Assembly: GCA_902775975.1 (NCBI GenBank)
Contig: CACYOC010000021.1
Coordinates: 1-64,000, forward strand
DNA from: an uncultured Bacteroidales bacterium
GTDB taxonomy: Bacteria; Bacteroidota; Bacteroidia; Bacteroidales; Bacteroidaceae
Direction of reading: 5' to 3'
Length of the DNA stretch: 64,000 nucleotides
This document shows, piece by piece, positions 19,701 to 28,002 of the stretch. The position numbers were made by a program, and so were the translations under genes. The notes beneath the pieces are model-generated. The model searched no databases. It was not told where the DNA came from and was given only the letters and a program-made list of their open reading frames with translations. Within the stretch, counting starts at the first letter, position 1; the number at the start of each line of letters is the position of its first letter.

Positions 19701-20598
19701 TTGCCTTGGCTTTCACCTGATAGACGTACTGTCCCAGACTGTCCAGACTCAGTGTGTCGCGGTGTGTACTGCTGATGAATCCGTTACGGATGGTCACCTT
19801 TCCTCCTGAGAGGTGTACGACGTCAATGGAATCCGGACGGTTGCTTCCGTTATAGCGATATTTCTCGGTTGCAGAAATCTGTATGGGGTACGAGCGCTCG
19901 ACGTTGAACACGGGATATCCAAAAGTGTATTCAGCCATCAGCGAGTCTTTCAGACCTGCAGGCCAGTTGGGTTTGCGCACGGGGCGCGCCAACTCCATCT
20001 TGACATCGTTACCGTCCATTCCGTGGTAAACATAATAGCGATTACCCAAGTATTCGAAGGGGTCGAAACTTATCTGCTTGTACTCGATGTCAACGGGGGC
20101 GTGGTAGATGCGGTTGTAGATGGCATTATAATTCACCTCTACCTGTTTGAGGTCTTGTCCGCTCTTGCTGCGCCACTCTCCTTCGATGATGTCCTTATGT
20201 TCTGTCAGCGAGTCGGTGAGGTCGATGACGTCGCTGGTGTGACCGTCCTGGAACAGCGTGGGATAGCCCTGAGCGGTAATCTTCTCTATCTTCCACTTCA
20301 CAGGCGGCAGCATTACTTGATACTCTCCGGTACGCACGTCGGGATAAACCTCCTTGCGATATAGTGAAGTGTGTACGCGGGTCTTGTATTCGATGTCGTC
20401 GTGACTGGTGTGCAGGAATTCCTCGTCGCACTCCTTGAGTTTGTTGTCTTGGATGTCCCAAACCAGTCGCGAGGCTTTATCACCTTCGAGACTGAACACC
20501 ATCTTCAGATCGTCGCCCAGGTTGTTGCGGCTCAGCGAGTTGCCCAACGGAATTGCTTCCTGGTCTTTACCGCCCGCTACGCGTCCGATAAGTTTCAC
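13798..20598 (-). CDS. Giant LamG/T9SS-type surface protein, C-terminal part after amber stop
   Basis: A 2266-residue frame with an apparent GTG start at 20598, but the same frame stays open for 31 more codons up to a TAG at 20692-20694 and is in register with the upstream 20692-23562 gene. It has no signal peptide of its own. From N to C: a carboxypeptidase-regulatory-like segment, long beta-rich regions, two LamG/concanavalin-like domains (about residues 1180-1330 and 1385-1560), and a final domain ending GVYILNGKKQVIR like a type IX secretion sorting tail. Best read as the C-terminal two thirds of a 3.2-kaa adhesin-like surface protein. Without suppression or reversion of the stop it would probably not be exported. 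Confidence 0.85.
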   Translation of the reverse strand: MKLIGRVAGGKDQEAIPLGNSLSRNNLGDDLKMVFSLEGDKASRLVWDIQDNKLKECDEEFLHTSHDDIEYKTRVHTSLYRKEVYPDVRTGEYQVMLPPVKWKIEKITAQGYPTLFQDGHTSDVIDLTDSLTEHKDIIEGEWRSKSGQDLKQVEVNYNAIYNRIYHAPVDIEYKQISFDPFEYLGNRYYVYHGMDGNDVKMELARPVRKPNWPAGLKDSLMAEYTFGYPVFNVERSYPIQISATEKYRYNGSNRPDSIDVVHLSGGKVTIRNGFISSTHRDTLSLDSLGQYVYQVKAKAMPYTLSKQDALRTLNLTLEMDGTYYQAEPLRAYILNIAPQPGAKDVMSIGKPILVDILRDPPGSMSSATLSKGSTLTRTFTLDMDMKRGVNVQFGIGTSWNTWQGMGAGVWLRGENAVDIDFDLVWNNKSEVGYNYTMNVNTDISTSDNKYRVGADADVYLGINANVIMTPAVTIGAINDSVYQTRKGEIAAGRMHVIAEGTDGETNKPAYLVSFETMAVGQEFQSTFIHSQKYITDQLIPELADHCKALMFTGTKEEAQRQANATGQNVYLSLREPDDPYFGVVNMKTNVELGETGWEIVYNDTCFTPKDGINYVIIKPQSSPNPLQDKVAHYFESILEWAAMMTVNEYEKLNATKLYKNFDVDGATGMSYSEEFVNQISTSETTINIATNFVYGGTYERALSGLDLAFSQFGTTIWAALVKFWQKYIVAKKEPEEKGGKVEMPGWNFQFKITPIVSCDFTPKYGTVQRHSRKEKFNIKMDPYSHLNFDVYYAQTLDNNTGQTKWDDVWVNDRYQRFSENTLEPIFDDNSPLSGDKRQPRSFIYRTKGGATLRTWEGERVTKFYNPGTVLDARTKKIENPVIKFDKQSISGVPLSEPARFDVLLYNESEQPQASYPFFNLVLQDGTNPNGARILMDGMPLSGTPRTVTIPQGEVTRKTIEVYAGKGFDYEGITLRLLSQDDFNTYQDASFDVHYLQAAGGLNILTPGDKWIMNTDASYDSKRGWYLPIIINEFDKNQPNFDHIEFQYKETTRGDDYWTNLCSFYADSVIYKAASGTKEMIPANGNITTQFYGDGIVMEKGYDLRAVLFCRNGSGYLTSASKVVSGVKDTRRPTFFGTPEPKDGVLDAGENIIFNFSEPIEYNYLQETTNFEVKGETNENALEESVALTFDGKGFAQSAARRNFSDKNVTIEVMVKPDDTGQEMPIFSHGTDGHSLRMLLTADRRLRVTIDNNEVLVGKTQLSTDAFQRVALVLDRDTPKATLYTDQLEDEAIDVKYAGSGPLIFGSTNQASISKRTHFSGKMIQGRVWYRTMDLTLLNAYGNQQLTGYEMGLADYYPMNEGSGNIAFDGAQGADLTLFNAGWSLPRSMSLKLDFNTKPDGEVKGLKIKNEFMSRNQEQDYTLMFWFKTNADGRGALLSNGSGRKSDVDSLNCFFIGFEGETLKYRANGNEQNLGDSFSDDQWHHYAMTMNHTRNVVNIYVDFKQRASFSTDGIGGMGGDHFYLGNMVWTEKGVDDDKLQQQNALSGYIDGLTLFEQALPVTLVEHYGKKGLNGREKGLVTYLDFCRQERQKDGTLLLVPYPLNKVVKLDADGHVSQRNDTVFVVPADQIVNYIDRADGAPIRPYEELRDLNFEYVGSNHQLMVNVNEPDSRINKRNVYVTISDIPDKNGNLMASPATVSCFIDLNPLRWSRRSLSVKDVSYGVAKDIELSIVNNSGANHTYTIENLPRWLKTNVISDVIGPKEERLITFTVSKDANVGTYDDIIYLTDENGLSEPLALSVEVVDDEPLWQPDVDKSQYSMTIVAKVRIGNEIITDDRDLVGVFDNNGNCLGSIHVDYDATTSESMAYLTVYADAENLKDNMPLVFKLWHFQTGKVMVLTPSETVIFKANGSVGTTNNPIVLTAGNKFIQQVDLARGWNWISFNVYSDEFRDGLQMLNKYQWKEGDMFVDDTNNLALHYYQGQWISNKGEEGLKKFSLTYADSYRVKSVEAKQMEVQGDILRQRIYRVIPVRKGWNYIGYSPAINLPVSTALSDYYDEAEDGDVIKSRTEFAMFSVTGDKKEWKGNLRYMKPGEGYMLKRKKETATTFTYAYYEPNSTYFDDGHSLSRELTMDEAEYSNTMSLTATVNGVEMESGDRLLAMNGAEIVGEGSMADDGLVYLSISGDKRLPLSFAIERGEDIVATTGEVLVYEPNGISGSPKEPTAINFVKNENTLMQEGWYTLQGVKLPTAPERSGVYILNGKKQVIR

Positions 20599-20691
20599 GC
20601 GTGTATCATCATAGAAATAGACGTTAGCGACGTCGGTGGTGATGTTGTGTTCCTTCGTCGAGGTGTCTCCACCGGCATAGTAGTATCCTTC

Positions 20692-20694
20692 CTA
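20692..20694 (-). other. In-frame amber codon splitting the giant surface protein
   Basis: The minus strand reads TTC TAT TAG GAA GGA TAC TAC TAT GCC. Both sides share one frame and a continuous Ig/carboxypeptidase-regulatory module (HTFY, stop, EGYYYAGGD). A single substitution would restore a sense codon and one 3.2-kaa reading frame. Confidence 0.9.
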
Positions 20695-23562
20695 ATAGAA
20701 TGTATGTTTGTCCATCACGGCCTGGATGATGTGCTTGCCGGGCAGCATGCGGAACGAGAACTTTCCTTCGAAATCGGATGTCACCTTTCCTGCAGCGGTA
20801 TGTACCTCATAGCCATCGACGAGGAACGAAGCGCCCTGTACGGGAATGCTGGTGCCGTTATAGAGCACGTATCCTGTGAAACGTACATTGTTCTCGACGA
20901 ACATGACAACGTCGTTGATGGTATTCGTTCCAGGCTCGGTGCCAAAGGTAATCATGCGCACATCGCTATATCCGTTGATATTGGGTGCGATGTTATAGTT
21001 TCCCGAGAGGTCATTGCCCCAGTACGGCAGGTCTTCTTTACGGAAGAATCCGCTCTCGTCGGTCTTAGCGGTAACGTGGACGGTAGTGCCGTCGGTTGAC
21101 GAGATGTTGACGTCGATATTGGGGATACCAGTACCATCGGCAAAGCGTACATAGCCTTCCACAGCTCCAGAGTTCTTACAACCACCCTGGATGGTGTCGG
21201 TTGACTGATAGTCCACACCCTCAAAGTCGTTGGCAGCCAGCACGCAGTAGTCATATTGATGACGCGGTGCGGTCTTCTTGTCTTCGTACTCTGTATTGGT
21301 CAGGTTGGTGGCTATCGTCTCCCAAGCGTCGGGTCCCTTGGCTCGGTCGTGTCGTCGCACGATGAAGTAGTCGATGGCTCCGTTATCGGTGTTCCACTCT
21401 AAGAGTGCCGAGCTCTGGCGGGTATGGATGTTGAGTGACGATGGAATGATGTGTCCTGTGTTCTGATAGAAGAAGTTGTCGGCAGGAACCTTCACTTCCA
21501 CCGGACCGGAGCTGTGCTTGAAGGGCGATGTGCCGTCTTCCACGATCAGCCTCATGCTGTATTTGAGGCACGAGCGTGTCAACGCCACTTCTATCTGTTT
21601 CTGACGCACCTGTTCCGTAGTCAGCTCCATAGTCATCTTGCCCACCTCGTCACCATTACGGTTGGTCATGGTGACTTCGAGCCTCATCTTTGCCCTGTCG
21701 TCCCACACATAGCAGTTAGTCTCGTCGTTGGACTTGTAATCCCATTTGACGAGTGCTTTCGACTCGTCACGATTGCTCCAATCTGCTGTGGCCGATATAG
21801 GCTGTAACAAGGAGACGTTAACGAATGTCGGCTTGGTGGTTTGAACGGTGTTGTTAATATCATATCCCCATAGCGAGGAGAGTGCTGCACGCGACAAGCG
21901 GTAACGCACAAAAGGTGCTCCAGACGATGCATCGATAAACTCCGAGGTAACTGTCGATATGAGTGTTGAGTCTTTAAAACTGTAGTCTTTCTGACTGATA
22001 TCCAGCTCTATCGTTGCCAGATCCTTGAAGTCCTCGTCCTTGCCGCTCAGCGAGCGCTGAATGAGGAACTGGTCGGTATCGATAAGATCAGGATAGTCCA
22101 CATCGCTGATTTCCCAGTTGAATTGGACGTCGCCGTTCTCCACTACTTTCGATTTGAAGTTAATGGGAGCATGCACCATAGGTACGTCCTTCAGTGTGTC
22201 AACGACGACGTTAGTGTTGGTTTCGGGATAGGTCGATTCACCCAGCTTATCTTTGCTCCACGAGGCAGTGGTGATGCTTGCCGACAACAATACCTCGTTA
22301 TGGGTATCGGTAGCGGGAAGCAGGAGGAATCCTGAGTAGCTGTTCTCCTTCAGGGGCACTTTTTCGACTTTTATCGTCTGCCCCTGAGCATTCGTGTAGG
22401 TAGCTTGTAACCAGTTCATGGTGTGGTCACTGACTACAGGTATCTTGACCGTATTCTCCTCGCCCTTAGTATTGCTGGGAATAGCGTCAAAAGCTTCAAG
22501 GGTGACGTCATCGAGCGAGATGCTGCCGATGTCGCGGTTGTAAGTTTCTGTGGCACCTCCCTGATAGTAGATGGTACCCTTGACGCAGAGTGTATAGGTC
22601 TTGCCCGACAGGGAGGCGGGATAGTACCAGTCCAGTTCTGCAAAGGCGTTGCCCGTGGCCTTGCCCTTGCCGTCGTTGCGGTAATAGGACAGTCTGGTGA
22701 CGTTGCCTGTTATCTGCAGGTATTTGGGTGAATAGGTGACGGAGTTGGTAAGGAACAACGTTGACTCCTCGGAGAGGTTATTCTGGAACTCGGCGATGAC
22801 GTAGTCGTTATTCGAATCGCTGTTCTTCTCGTCAACCGTAAAGATTTTCGTCTCCACGCCGTTTTCATCCTTCAGATAGTATTCACCGCCGTGTAGCGTC
22901 CGGAATGGGTCATAGTCACTGGAGAGCAACTTGAAGTGCATGCAGTTACGACCATTGGGGTTGAAGGTGAAAGCATCGTAGGGGGAGTCGAAGATGCCTC
23001 GTCCCTGATTGCTGTAAGTGACGTGCATATAGATGTCATCACCGCCAGCGTTGGCATTCAGGTCGTAGCCATCGACACTGCCGGACTTCTTGGTATTGAA
23101 GTACACGCCAGTCACCACGCGCTTGTCGTCGAACTGTGTTCGCGTATAGTACAGGTGGATGTCGTGTCCACCGGCGTTATTGTTCAGGTCGCCCTTCGAA
23201 TTGCGGAAGTCGCTGCTACCGGTAGTGGGTGCCAGTTCCCACTTGATGCCGTCCTCAGTAAATTCCTGTTTCGGATTACTCGTTCTGATGACATGGAAGT
23301 CGGTGATGAATCCCTGTGCGGGATGTTCCTCTGTTGCCTGTTTGTAGAGCAGATAGATATAGTCTCCCTTGGCACCGTCATTCAAGTCCTTGTCATAACT
23401 TTTCCATCCATCCTGCTTACGGACGCTGCTGCTGCCACCACCGGCCAACAGGATGTCGGTAAAATACTTTTCCCAATACTTCTGCTGTGCCCATGAACCC
23501 TGTGCGACGAGTGTCATCAGCAGTACGGCAAGCAGGTTGCGCATGATTCTTCCTTTATTCAT
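20692..23562 (-). CDS. Giant surface protein, N-terminal part up to amber stop
   Basis: A 956-residue product counted from the ATG at 23562 (alternatives 23601 and 23544, the last preceded by AAAGGAAG). It has a signal peptide ending LVAQGSWAQ. The mature part has an N-terminal region with repeated GGDDIYMHVTY / AGGHDIHLYYTR motifs, fibronectin-III-like segments (SSALLEWNTDNGAIDYFIVRR), and carboxypeptidase-regulatory-like modules near the C-terminus (GYVRFADGTGIPNIDV; GYVLYNGTSIPVQGASF). The second module is followed at once by TAG, and the frame continues into the next gene. First gene of the surface-protein run. Confidence 0.88.
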   Translation of the reverse strand: MNKGRIMRNLLAVLLMTLVAQGSWAQQKYWEKYFTDILLAGGGSSSVRKQDGWKSYDKDLNDGAKGDYIYLLYKQATEEHPAQGFITDFHVIRTSNPKQEFTEDGIKWELAPTTGSSDFRNSKGDLNNNAGGHDIHLYYTRTQFDDKRVVTGVYFNTKKSGSVDGYDLNANAGGDDIYMHVTYSNQGRGIFDSPYDAFTFNPNGRNCMHFKLLSSDYDPFRTLHGGEYYLKDENGVETKIFTVDEKNSDSNNDYVIAEFQNNLSEESTLFLTNSVTYSPKYLQITGNVTRLSYYRNDGKGKATGNAFAELDWYYPASLSGKTYTLCVKGTIYYQGGATETYNRDIGSISLDDVTLEAFDAIPSNTKGEENTVKIPVVSDHTMNWLQATYTNAQGQTIKVEKVPLKENSYSGFLLLPATDTHNEVLLSASITTASWSKDKLGESTYPETNTNVVVDTLKDVPMVHAPINFKSKVVENGDVQFNWEISDVDYPDLIDTDQFLIQRSLSGKDEDFKDLATIELDISQKDYSFKDSTLISTVTSEFIDASSGAPFVRYRLSRAALSSLWGYDINNTVQTTKPTFVNVSLLQPISATADWSNRDESKALVKWDYKSNDETNCYVWDDRAKMRLEVTMTNRNGDEVGKMTMELTTEQVRQKQIEVALTRSCLKYSMRLIVEDGTSPFKHSSGPVEVKVPADNFFYQNTGHIIPSSLNIHTRQSSALLEWNTDNGAIDYFIVRRHDRAKGPDAWETIATNLTNTEYEDKKTAPRHQYDYCVLAANDFEGVDYQSTDTIQGGCKNSGAVEGYVRFADGTGIPNIDVNISSTDGTTVHVTAKTDESGFFRKEDLPYWGNDLSGNYNIAPNINGYSDVRMITFGTEPGTNTINDVVMFVENNVRFTGYVLYNGTSIPVQGASFLVDGYEVHTAAGKVTSDFEGKFSFRMLPGKHIIQAVMDKHTFY

Positions 23563-23606
23563 AGTCTTAAGGTATTTGGTTAATATTCCATCATAAATCA
23601 AAGATT

Positions 23607-23647
23607 CCTAACTCCTCCCCTCTCTCGATTGGAGAAGGGAGGTTAGG
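23607..23647. terminator. GC-rich inverted repeat between surface operon and C69 peptidase gene
   Basis: Arms CCTAACtCCTCCC (23607-23619) and GGGAGGTTAGG (23637-23647) form a hairpin directly downstream of the C69 peptidase gene, a likely transcription end. No T-run follows, so a repeat-element origin is also possible. Confidence 0.55.
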
Positions 23648-23648
23648 C

Positions 23649-25295
23649 TTATTGCTTCAAATATCTTTCGCCTGTCTGTTCGACAAGTCTCCGCTTGAAT
23701 GTCTCAGGATATCCCGGACGCTTGACGGTAGCTCCCAACCCATACTCCGAACGCTTGAAGTGTCCGTTCTCTTCGGGTTTCACCGCCATGTCGTTATACT
23801 TCACAATCAAATACGTTGCCAGCTGCTTCCAGCGTGCCAGCATCTGCTGTGCTTGGCGGACGCTATATTCGTTGAGGAACCGCTGACGGGCGGCAGGTTC
23901 CATGGCCTTTGCCTGTGCTTCTATCTGCGGCTGCTGCTGGAAATAAGACTGCTGCAGCGAGTCGCGCACCTCCTTCAGAGAGGGGAACAGCGCCGAGTAG
24001 CGCGGATAAACCATGTTTGACACCCAGTTCTCTACCCAGTAGGCATTCTTCATGGAGAAGTTCAGCGCGTCAGCACCGGGAGTATTGTAACATTCCGGGC
24101 GCTCGGTCATCGAGCAATAGATGGGGGTATAAGCCACCATGTTGCCGTCGTCATTGCCAAACCAGAAGCACCCACCGACCTCACGGGGCAGCCATGAACG
24201 CATCTGCGACACATAACTCCATGCCGTCTGCTGCGTACTGGTGGGACGCTCGTTGAAATAATCCTTGCCATCCACCTTGAAGAAGAGCGGTGTGGGACGA
24301 TAGGGCATCTGCCAGATACCAGCGCCGATGTCGGTAGAGTCGATGGCCATGGGGGTTCCCTCGAAGTGGTCGCGCATGTCGTTCATGACGTCAGCCACAC
24401 TGACTTTCTTGTCGGGAATGACCCACAGCGGCATGTCCTCAGCATCTTTATCAATGCCCAATGCCCACGGCAGATAGCGCTCCATGCCTTTCACGTGGTG
24501 GTTAAAAAAGCTCCAGACACGGGCATCACAGATGCGGCGTCCCGAGAAGTCGGGGAAGGCGTAGGCATTCTTCCATGAGAAATCCTCGTCCTTGCCGTCA
24601 AACCACCCCATCTTGCGGGCATACTTGATGACATTCTTGGAATACAGCACGTTCTCCTTGTCTTTCAGGGGGAACTTGCCGATACGGCTCTGGTTGGCAT
24701 GTCCAGAGATAGCGTTATCGGGGATGCGACGTGCCACCCAAACGACACGCTCCTTCGACTTGGCACGGTCAGGGCCGCAGCCTTGCATCTCCAGAATCCA
24801 GGCTTCGTTGGGGTCGCAGAGGGTAAACGTCTCGCCCTCGCTGTAGTAGCCGTACTTTTCCACCAGTGCCGTCATGATTTGGATGGCCTCACGGGCGGTC
24901 TTCGAACGTTGGAGACCAATGTATATCAATGAACCGTAGTCGATGACACCTGTCGAATCGACCATCTCCTCGCGTCCGCCATAGGTTGTTTCACCGATGG
25001 TTACCTGCCATTCGTTGATGTTACCCACCACATTATACGTCTCCTCGGCTTCGGGAATCTCACCGAGATACTTGTTGGTGTCCCACTCGTAAATCTTGCG
25101 CATCTCGCCCTTCGCATGCTTAGCGGCAGGGTAATGTGCCAGATTCATGAACGCGCCGTACGAGTCGGCATTGTACGAACAGATGACCGAGCCATCTGCA
25201 GAGGCGTTTTTTCCTACGATAAAATTGGTGCAGGCGTAGCTGTCACCTAAGGCCATCAGCAGGAAGCTAACGGCTGTGAATAATGCTTTTTTCAT
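23649..25295 (-). CDS. C69 (peptidase U34) family secreted dipeptidase
   Basis: A 548-residue N-terminal nucleophile hydrolase of the PepD/C69 dipeptidase family. The N-terminus has a signal-like segment followed by ACTNFIVGK, where the Cys (residue 22) should become the N-terminal nucleophile after processing. Conserved segments include DGSVICSYNADSYG and ISGHANQSRIG. The family cleaves dipeptides, here most likely in the periplasm or at the surface. Length is usual. The gene has its own promoter. Confidence 0.9.
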   Translation of the reverse strand: MKKALFTAVSFLLMALGDSYACTNFIVGKNASADGSVICSYNADSYGAFMNLAHYPAAKHAKGEMRKIYEWDTNKYLGEIPEAEETYNVVGNINEWQVTIGETTYGGREEMVDSTGVIDYGSLIYIGLQRSKTAREAIQIMTALVEKYGYYSEGETFTLCDPNEAWILEMQGCGPDRAKSKERVVWVARRIPDNAISGHANQSRIGKFPLKDKENVLYSKNVIKYARKMGWFDGKDEDFSWKNAYAFPDFSGRRICDARVWSFFNHHVKGMERYLPWALGIDKDAEDMPLWVIPDKKVSVADVMNDMRDHFEGTPMAIDSTDIGAGIWQMPYRPTPLFFKVDGKDYFNERPTSTQQTAWSYVSQMRSWLPREVGGCFWFGNDDGNMVAYTPIYCSMTERPECYNTPGADALNFSMKNAYWVENWVSNMVYPRYSALFPSLKEVRDSLQQSYFQQQPQIEAQAKAMEPAARQRFLNEYSVRQAQQMLARWKQLATYLIVKYNDMAVKPEENGHFKRSEYGLGATVKRPGYPETFKRRLVEQTGERYLKQ

Positions 25296-25318
25296 AATGG
25301 TTGTATATATACTGTTTG

Positions 25319-25350
25319 CAAAAGTACGAATTTATATGCAAACCACCAAA
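25319..25350 (-). promoter_or_regulatory. Bacteroidota-type promoter for the C69 dipeptidase gene
   Basis: On the minus strand TTTG (25347-25350) and TACTTTTG (25319-25326) are spaced by 20 bp, 24 bp upstream of the start codon. Confidence 0.75.
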
Positions 25351-25389
25351 CAAAAACGCCTTTTTTTAAACCTACTACAGTAATCTGTG

Positions 25390-26592
25390 CTACCACCGCC
25401 ACTCGTAGCACGGCCATAGGCACTGTTGCCACAGCTGATAGCGGTTGACAAGACGGTAGGAATCGCAGCTTCCTATCCATTCCAAACGGGAAGGTCGGGA
25501 AGTACGGGGAGGCTTCACCCTGCTGTCACGTACACCGTGAACCGTAAACTCATAGCGAGCCTCGTTGCCGTAGTAGTCTTGCAGGATATAGGTGAGGTGA
25601 TAGGGGCGTTCTTCTGTAAAGTGTACGTATCCGTCGTTCACATCGGTATGCAGCACGGGCAGCCGCATGCCGTCCTCCCGATAGGATTTCATGTACCAGA
25701 TACGGGTACGTCGCCAGTGGTCGTAGTCGCCCCAGCGATTCACTTCCGGCTGACACGATATGGGAATGCTGTCCACGTCGGCACGGAACACCTCGCGTCC
25801 ATCGACCAACAACCGCGTATGACGGATGCCGTAATGATTGTACGTCAACTCCGAGTAGTCGTCAGCCCACAGGGCAAAGCCTACCCTGCCCCATGCGGTA
25901 AAGTCCCGTTCGATGCTCCATGTCGTACGCTGCTTCTTGGTGTCTGGTTGTCCGAAGCCGAAAGTCTGCTTGCTGCTGCCGCCGTTGAAGACACCTTCAC
26001 CCTCCACAGGAACAGCCATGAAGGAATGGGCTTGCGGTGCTACGGTGTCAGCAATGACGTGTGCCAGGAATGCCAGCGGGTCGCGCATAGCCCAAGTCTT
26101 CGTATCGTGAATCTCCAAGTGGAGATGCGGCCCCGTGGAATGTCCGGTATTGCCGCTGATGGCGATGAGGTCGCCGGCACGGACGGGAAACTGCGTCTCT
26201 GGGAAGTACAGCGAGAGCGTATCCTTTGAGCCGGTACGATTCAGCACGGCTTCGTACTGGTCGGCAAAGCGCTTCAGATGGCAATAGACGCTGGTGTTTC
26301 CGTCGGGATGACTGACGTAGATGGCATTGCCGAAGCCATACATGTTGACGGTGAGACGGCTGACGTAGCCGTCTGCAACGGAAAAGATGTCCTTGCCCTC
26401 GACGTTGCCCGTCTTCACGTCGATGCCGCCGTGAAAGTGCCATGGGCGCGGTTCTCCGAAGTTGCCCGCCAGAATGATGTCGTAATCGACGGGCGAGACA
26501 TATTCAATATCAGAATTGCTGACAGGCTCGGAACCATTGCCACAGCCTGCCAGCAAGAGGAAACAACATGCAAGGAATGTATTTCTCAACAT
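25390..26592 (-). CDS. M23 family metallopeptidase lipoprotein
   Basis: A 400-residue protein with lipobox LLLAGC near residue 17, so probably anchored in the envelope. The LytM/M23 domain has HGGID (His and Asp zinc ligands, about residues 54-58) and GHSTGPHLHLEIH (catalytic HxH, about 150-160). These enzymes cut peptidoglycan cross-links. The C-terminal 200 residues form a beta-rich extension with no domain I recognise. It overlaps the 3' end of nadC by 7 bp, so the two are co-transcribed. Confidence 0.92.
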   Translation of the reverse strand: MLRNTFLACCFLLLAGCGNGSEPVSNSDIEYVSPVDYDIILAGNFGEPRPWHFHGGIDVKTGNVEGKDIFSVADGYVSRLTVNMYGFGNAIYVSHPDGNTSVYCHLKRFADQYEAVLNRTGSKDTLSLYFPETQFPVRAGDLIAISGNTGHSTGPHLHLEIHDTKTWAMRDPLAFLAHVIADTVAPQAHSFMAVPVEGEGVFNGGSSKQTFGFGQPDTKKQRTTWSIERDFTAWGRVGFALWADDYSELTYNHYGIRHTRLLVDGREVFRADVDSIPISCQPEVNRWGDYDHWRRTRIWYMKSYREDGMRLPVLHTDVNDGYVHFTEERPYHLTYILQDYYGNEARYEFTVHGVRDSRVKPPRTSRPSRLEWIGSCDSYRLVNRYQLWQQCLWPCYEWRW

Positions 26593-27470
26593 GCCTTAAA
26601 CGACATATCCAAGCCCTTAACGCTATGGGTCAGGGCACCCACCGAGATGAAGTCAACACCCTGTTCGGCATAGTCGCGGATGGTGTCGAAGGTGATGCCG
26701 CCCGAGGACTCCGTCTCGTAGCGACCGGCAATGATATCGACAGCTTTCTTGGTGTCTGCCACGGAGAAATTGTCGAGCATGATGCGATCGACGCCGCCGT
26801 GGTCGAGCACCTGCTGCAGCTCATCAAAGGTACGAACCTCTATTTCAATCTTCAGCTGCAAATTTTTCGCTTTCAGATAATTATGACAGCGGTCAATGGC
26901 ATTCACAATACCTCCTGCGAAATCCACATGGTTGTCCTTCAGCAGGATCATGTCGAAGAGTCCGATGCGGTGGTTACAGCCTCCTCCAATCTTCACGGCC
27001 TGCTTCTCGAGCATGCGCATGCCGGGTGTTGTCTTGCGGGTGTCGAGCACACGGGTCTTGGTACCCTTCAGGTGCTGAACATACTTATCCGTCATCGTAG
27101 CGATACCGCTCATGCGCTGCATGATGTTGAGCATCAGGCGCTCCGTCTGCAGCAGCGAGCGCACGCGTCCGGTGACGACCATAGCGATATCGCCCTTCTT
27201 GACGCGCGTACCGTCCTGCATGAGCACTTCCACCTGCATGTCGGGGTCGAAGCGGTGGAACACTTCCTTGGCGACCTCGACGCCTGCCAGGATGCCGTCT
27301 TCCTTGATCAGGAGATGCGACTTACCCATAGCCTCCTCGGGGATGCAGCACAGGGTGGTATGGTCACCGTCACCGATATCCTCTGCGAACGAGAGGTCGA
27401 TGAGCCTATCTACCAGTTCCTCGACGTTGATGTCGAAGCCTTGTCTATAAAAATCAATGTTCAGCATCAT
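26586..27470 (-). CDS. nadC: Nicotinate-nucleotide pyrophosphorylase (carboxylating)
   Basis: Quinolinate phosphoribosyltransferase of NAD biosynthesis: quinolinate plus PRPP gives nicotinate mononucleotide, CO2 and PPi. The 294-residue product shows EDIGDGDHTT, RVLDTRKTTPGMR and KIGGGCNHRIGLFDMILLKDNH, all diagnostic. The ATG at 27470 is preferred over an in-frame TTG at 27476. The other NAD genes (nadA, nadB) are not in the window. The stop overlaps the start of the M23 peptidase gene. Confidence 0.97.
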   Translation of the reverse strand: MMLNIDFYRQGFDINVEELVDRLIDLSFAEDIGDGDHTTLCCIPEEAMGKSHLLIKEDGILAGVEVAKEVFHRFDPDMQVEVLMQDGTRVKKGDIAMVVTGRVRSLLQTERLMLNIMQRMSGIATMTDKYVQHLKGTKTRVLDTRKTTPGMRMLEKQAVKIGGGCNHRIGLFDMILLKDNHVDFAGGIVNAIDRCHNYLKAKNLQLKIEIEVRTFDELQQVLDHGGVDRIMLDNFSVADTKKAVDIIAGRYETESSGGITFDTIRDYAEQGVDFISVGALTHSVKGLDMSFKAC

Positions 27471-27486
27471 TCTCAAGTGTTAATTC

Positions 27487-27978
27487 TTAATTCTTCCTCT
27501 GGTCACTAAACAAATAGACGCCGATGCCCAGGCGCAAGCCATAGCACGAGTAGTCGAACTTCTTGGTAGAGAAGTCCATGTAGAGCTCGGGTTCGAACGT
27601 CACCGTGCGGCTGATAAAGAAGGCATAGCCCACCTGTACGCCCGGCAGTACGTCGTTGTAGCTGTTAGCGTGCTTGTACTTCACGCTGGCACCGAGGAAG
27701 AGGCCGTTCTGCTCGATATAGTAGCGACCGCCGACACCGAGGTTGAACGTGTCGCCCGTGTCTCCCAGATGGTTGTAACCGATTTGCAGCGTGGGCATCA
27801 GGTTGTCAGCAAACAGATAACCCACCTTGGCATCGAAGCCTAAATGAAAGTTCTTGGCCTGGCTGCCGATGTCGAATCCCGACATGGAAGCACCGATGAA
27901 AGCCTTACCTTGTTCGAACTGTGCGTTTGCAGCCACTGACATGAGCAGTGCTACAGCAAATAATGCGATTTTCTTCAT
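27487..27978 (-). CDS. Small outer-membrane beta-barrel protein
   Basis: A 163-residue protein with a signal peptide (MKKIALFAVALLMSVAANAQ) and alternating hydrophobic strands ending in aromatic residues (FHLGFDAKVGYLF, GVGGRYYIEQNGLFLGASVKYKH, LRLGIGVYLF), typical of an eight-stranded porin-family barrel. Substrate unknown. It lies between nadC and cstA with gaps of 16 and 24 bp. Confidence 0.85.
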   Translation of the reverse strand: MKKIALFAVALLMSVAANAQFEQGKAFIGASMSGFDIGSQAKNFHLGFDAKVGYLFADNLMPTLQIGYNHLGDTGDTFNLGVGGRYYIEQNGLFLGASVKYKHANSYNDVLPGVQVGYAFFISRTVTFEPELYMDFSTKKFDYSCYGLRLGIGVYLFSDQRKN

Positions 27979-28002
27979 AATATCAAATTTATTAAATTGT
28001 TG

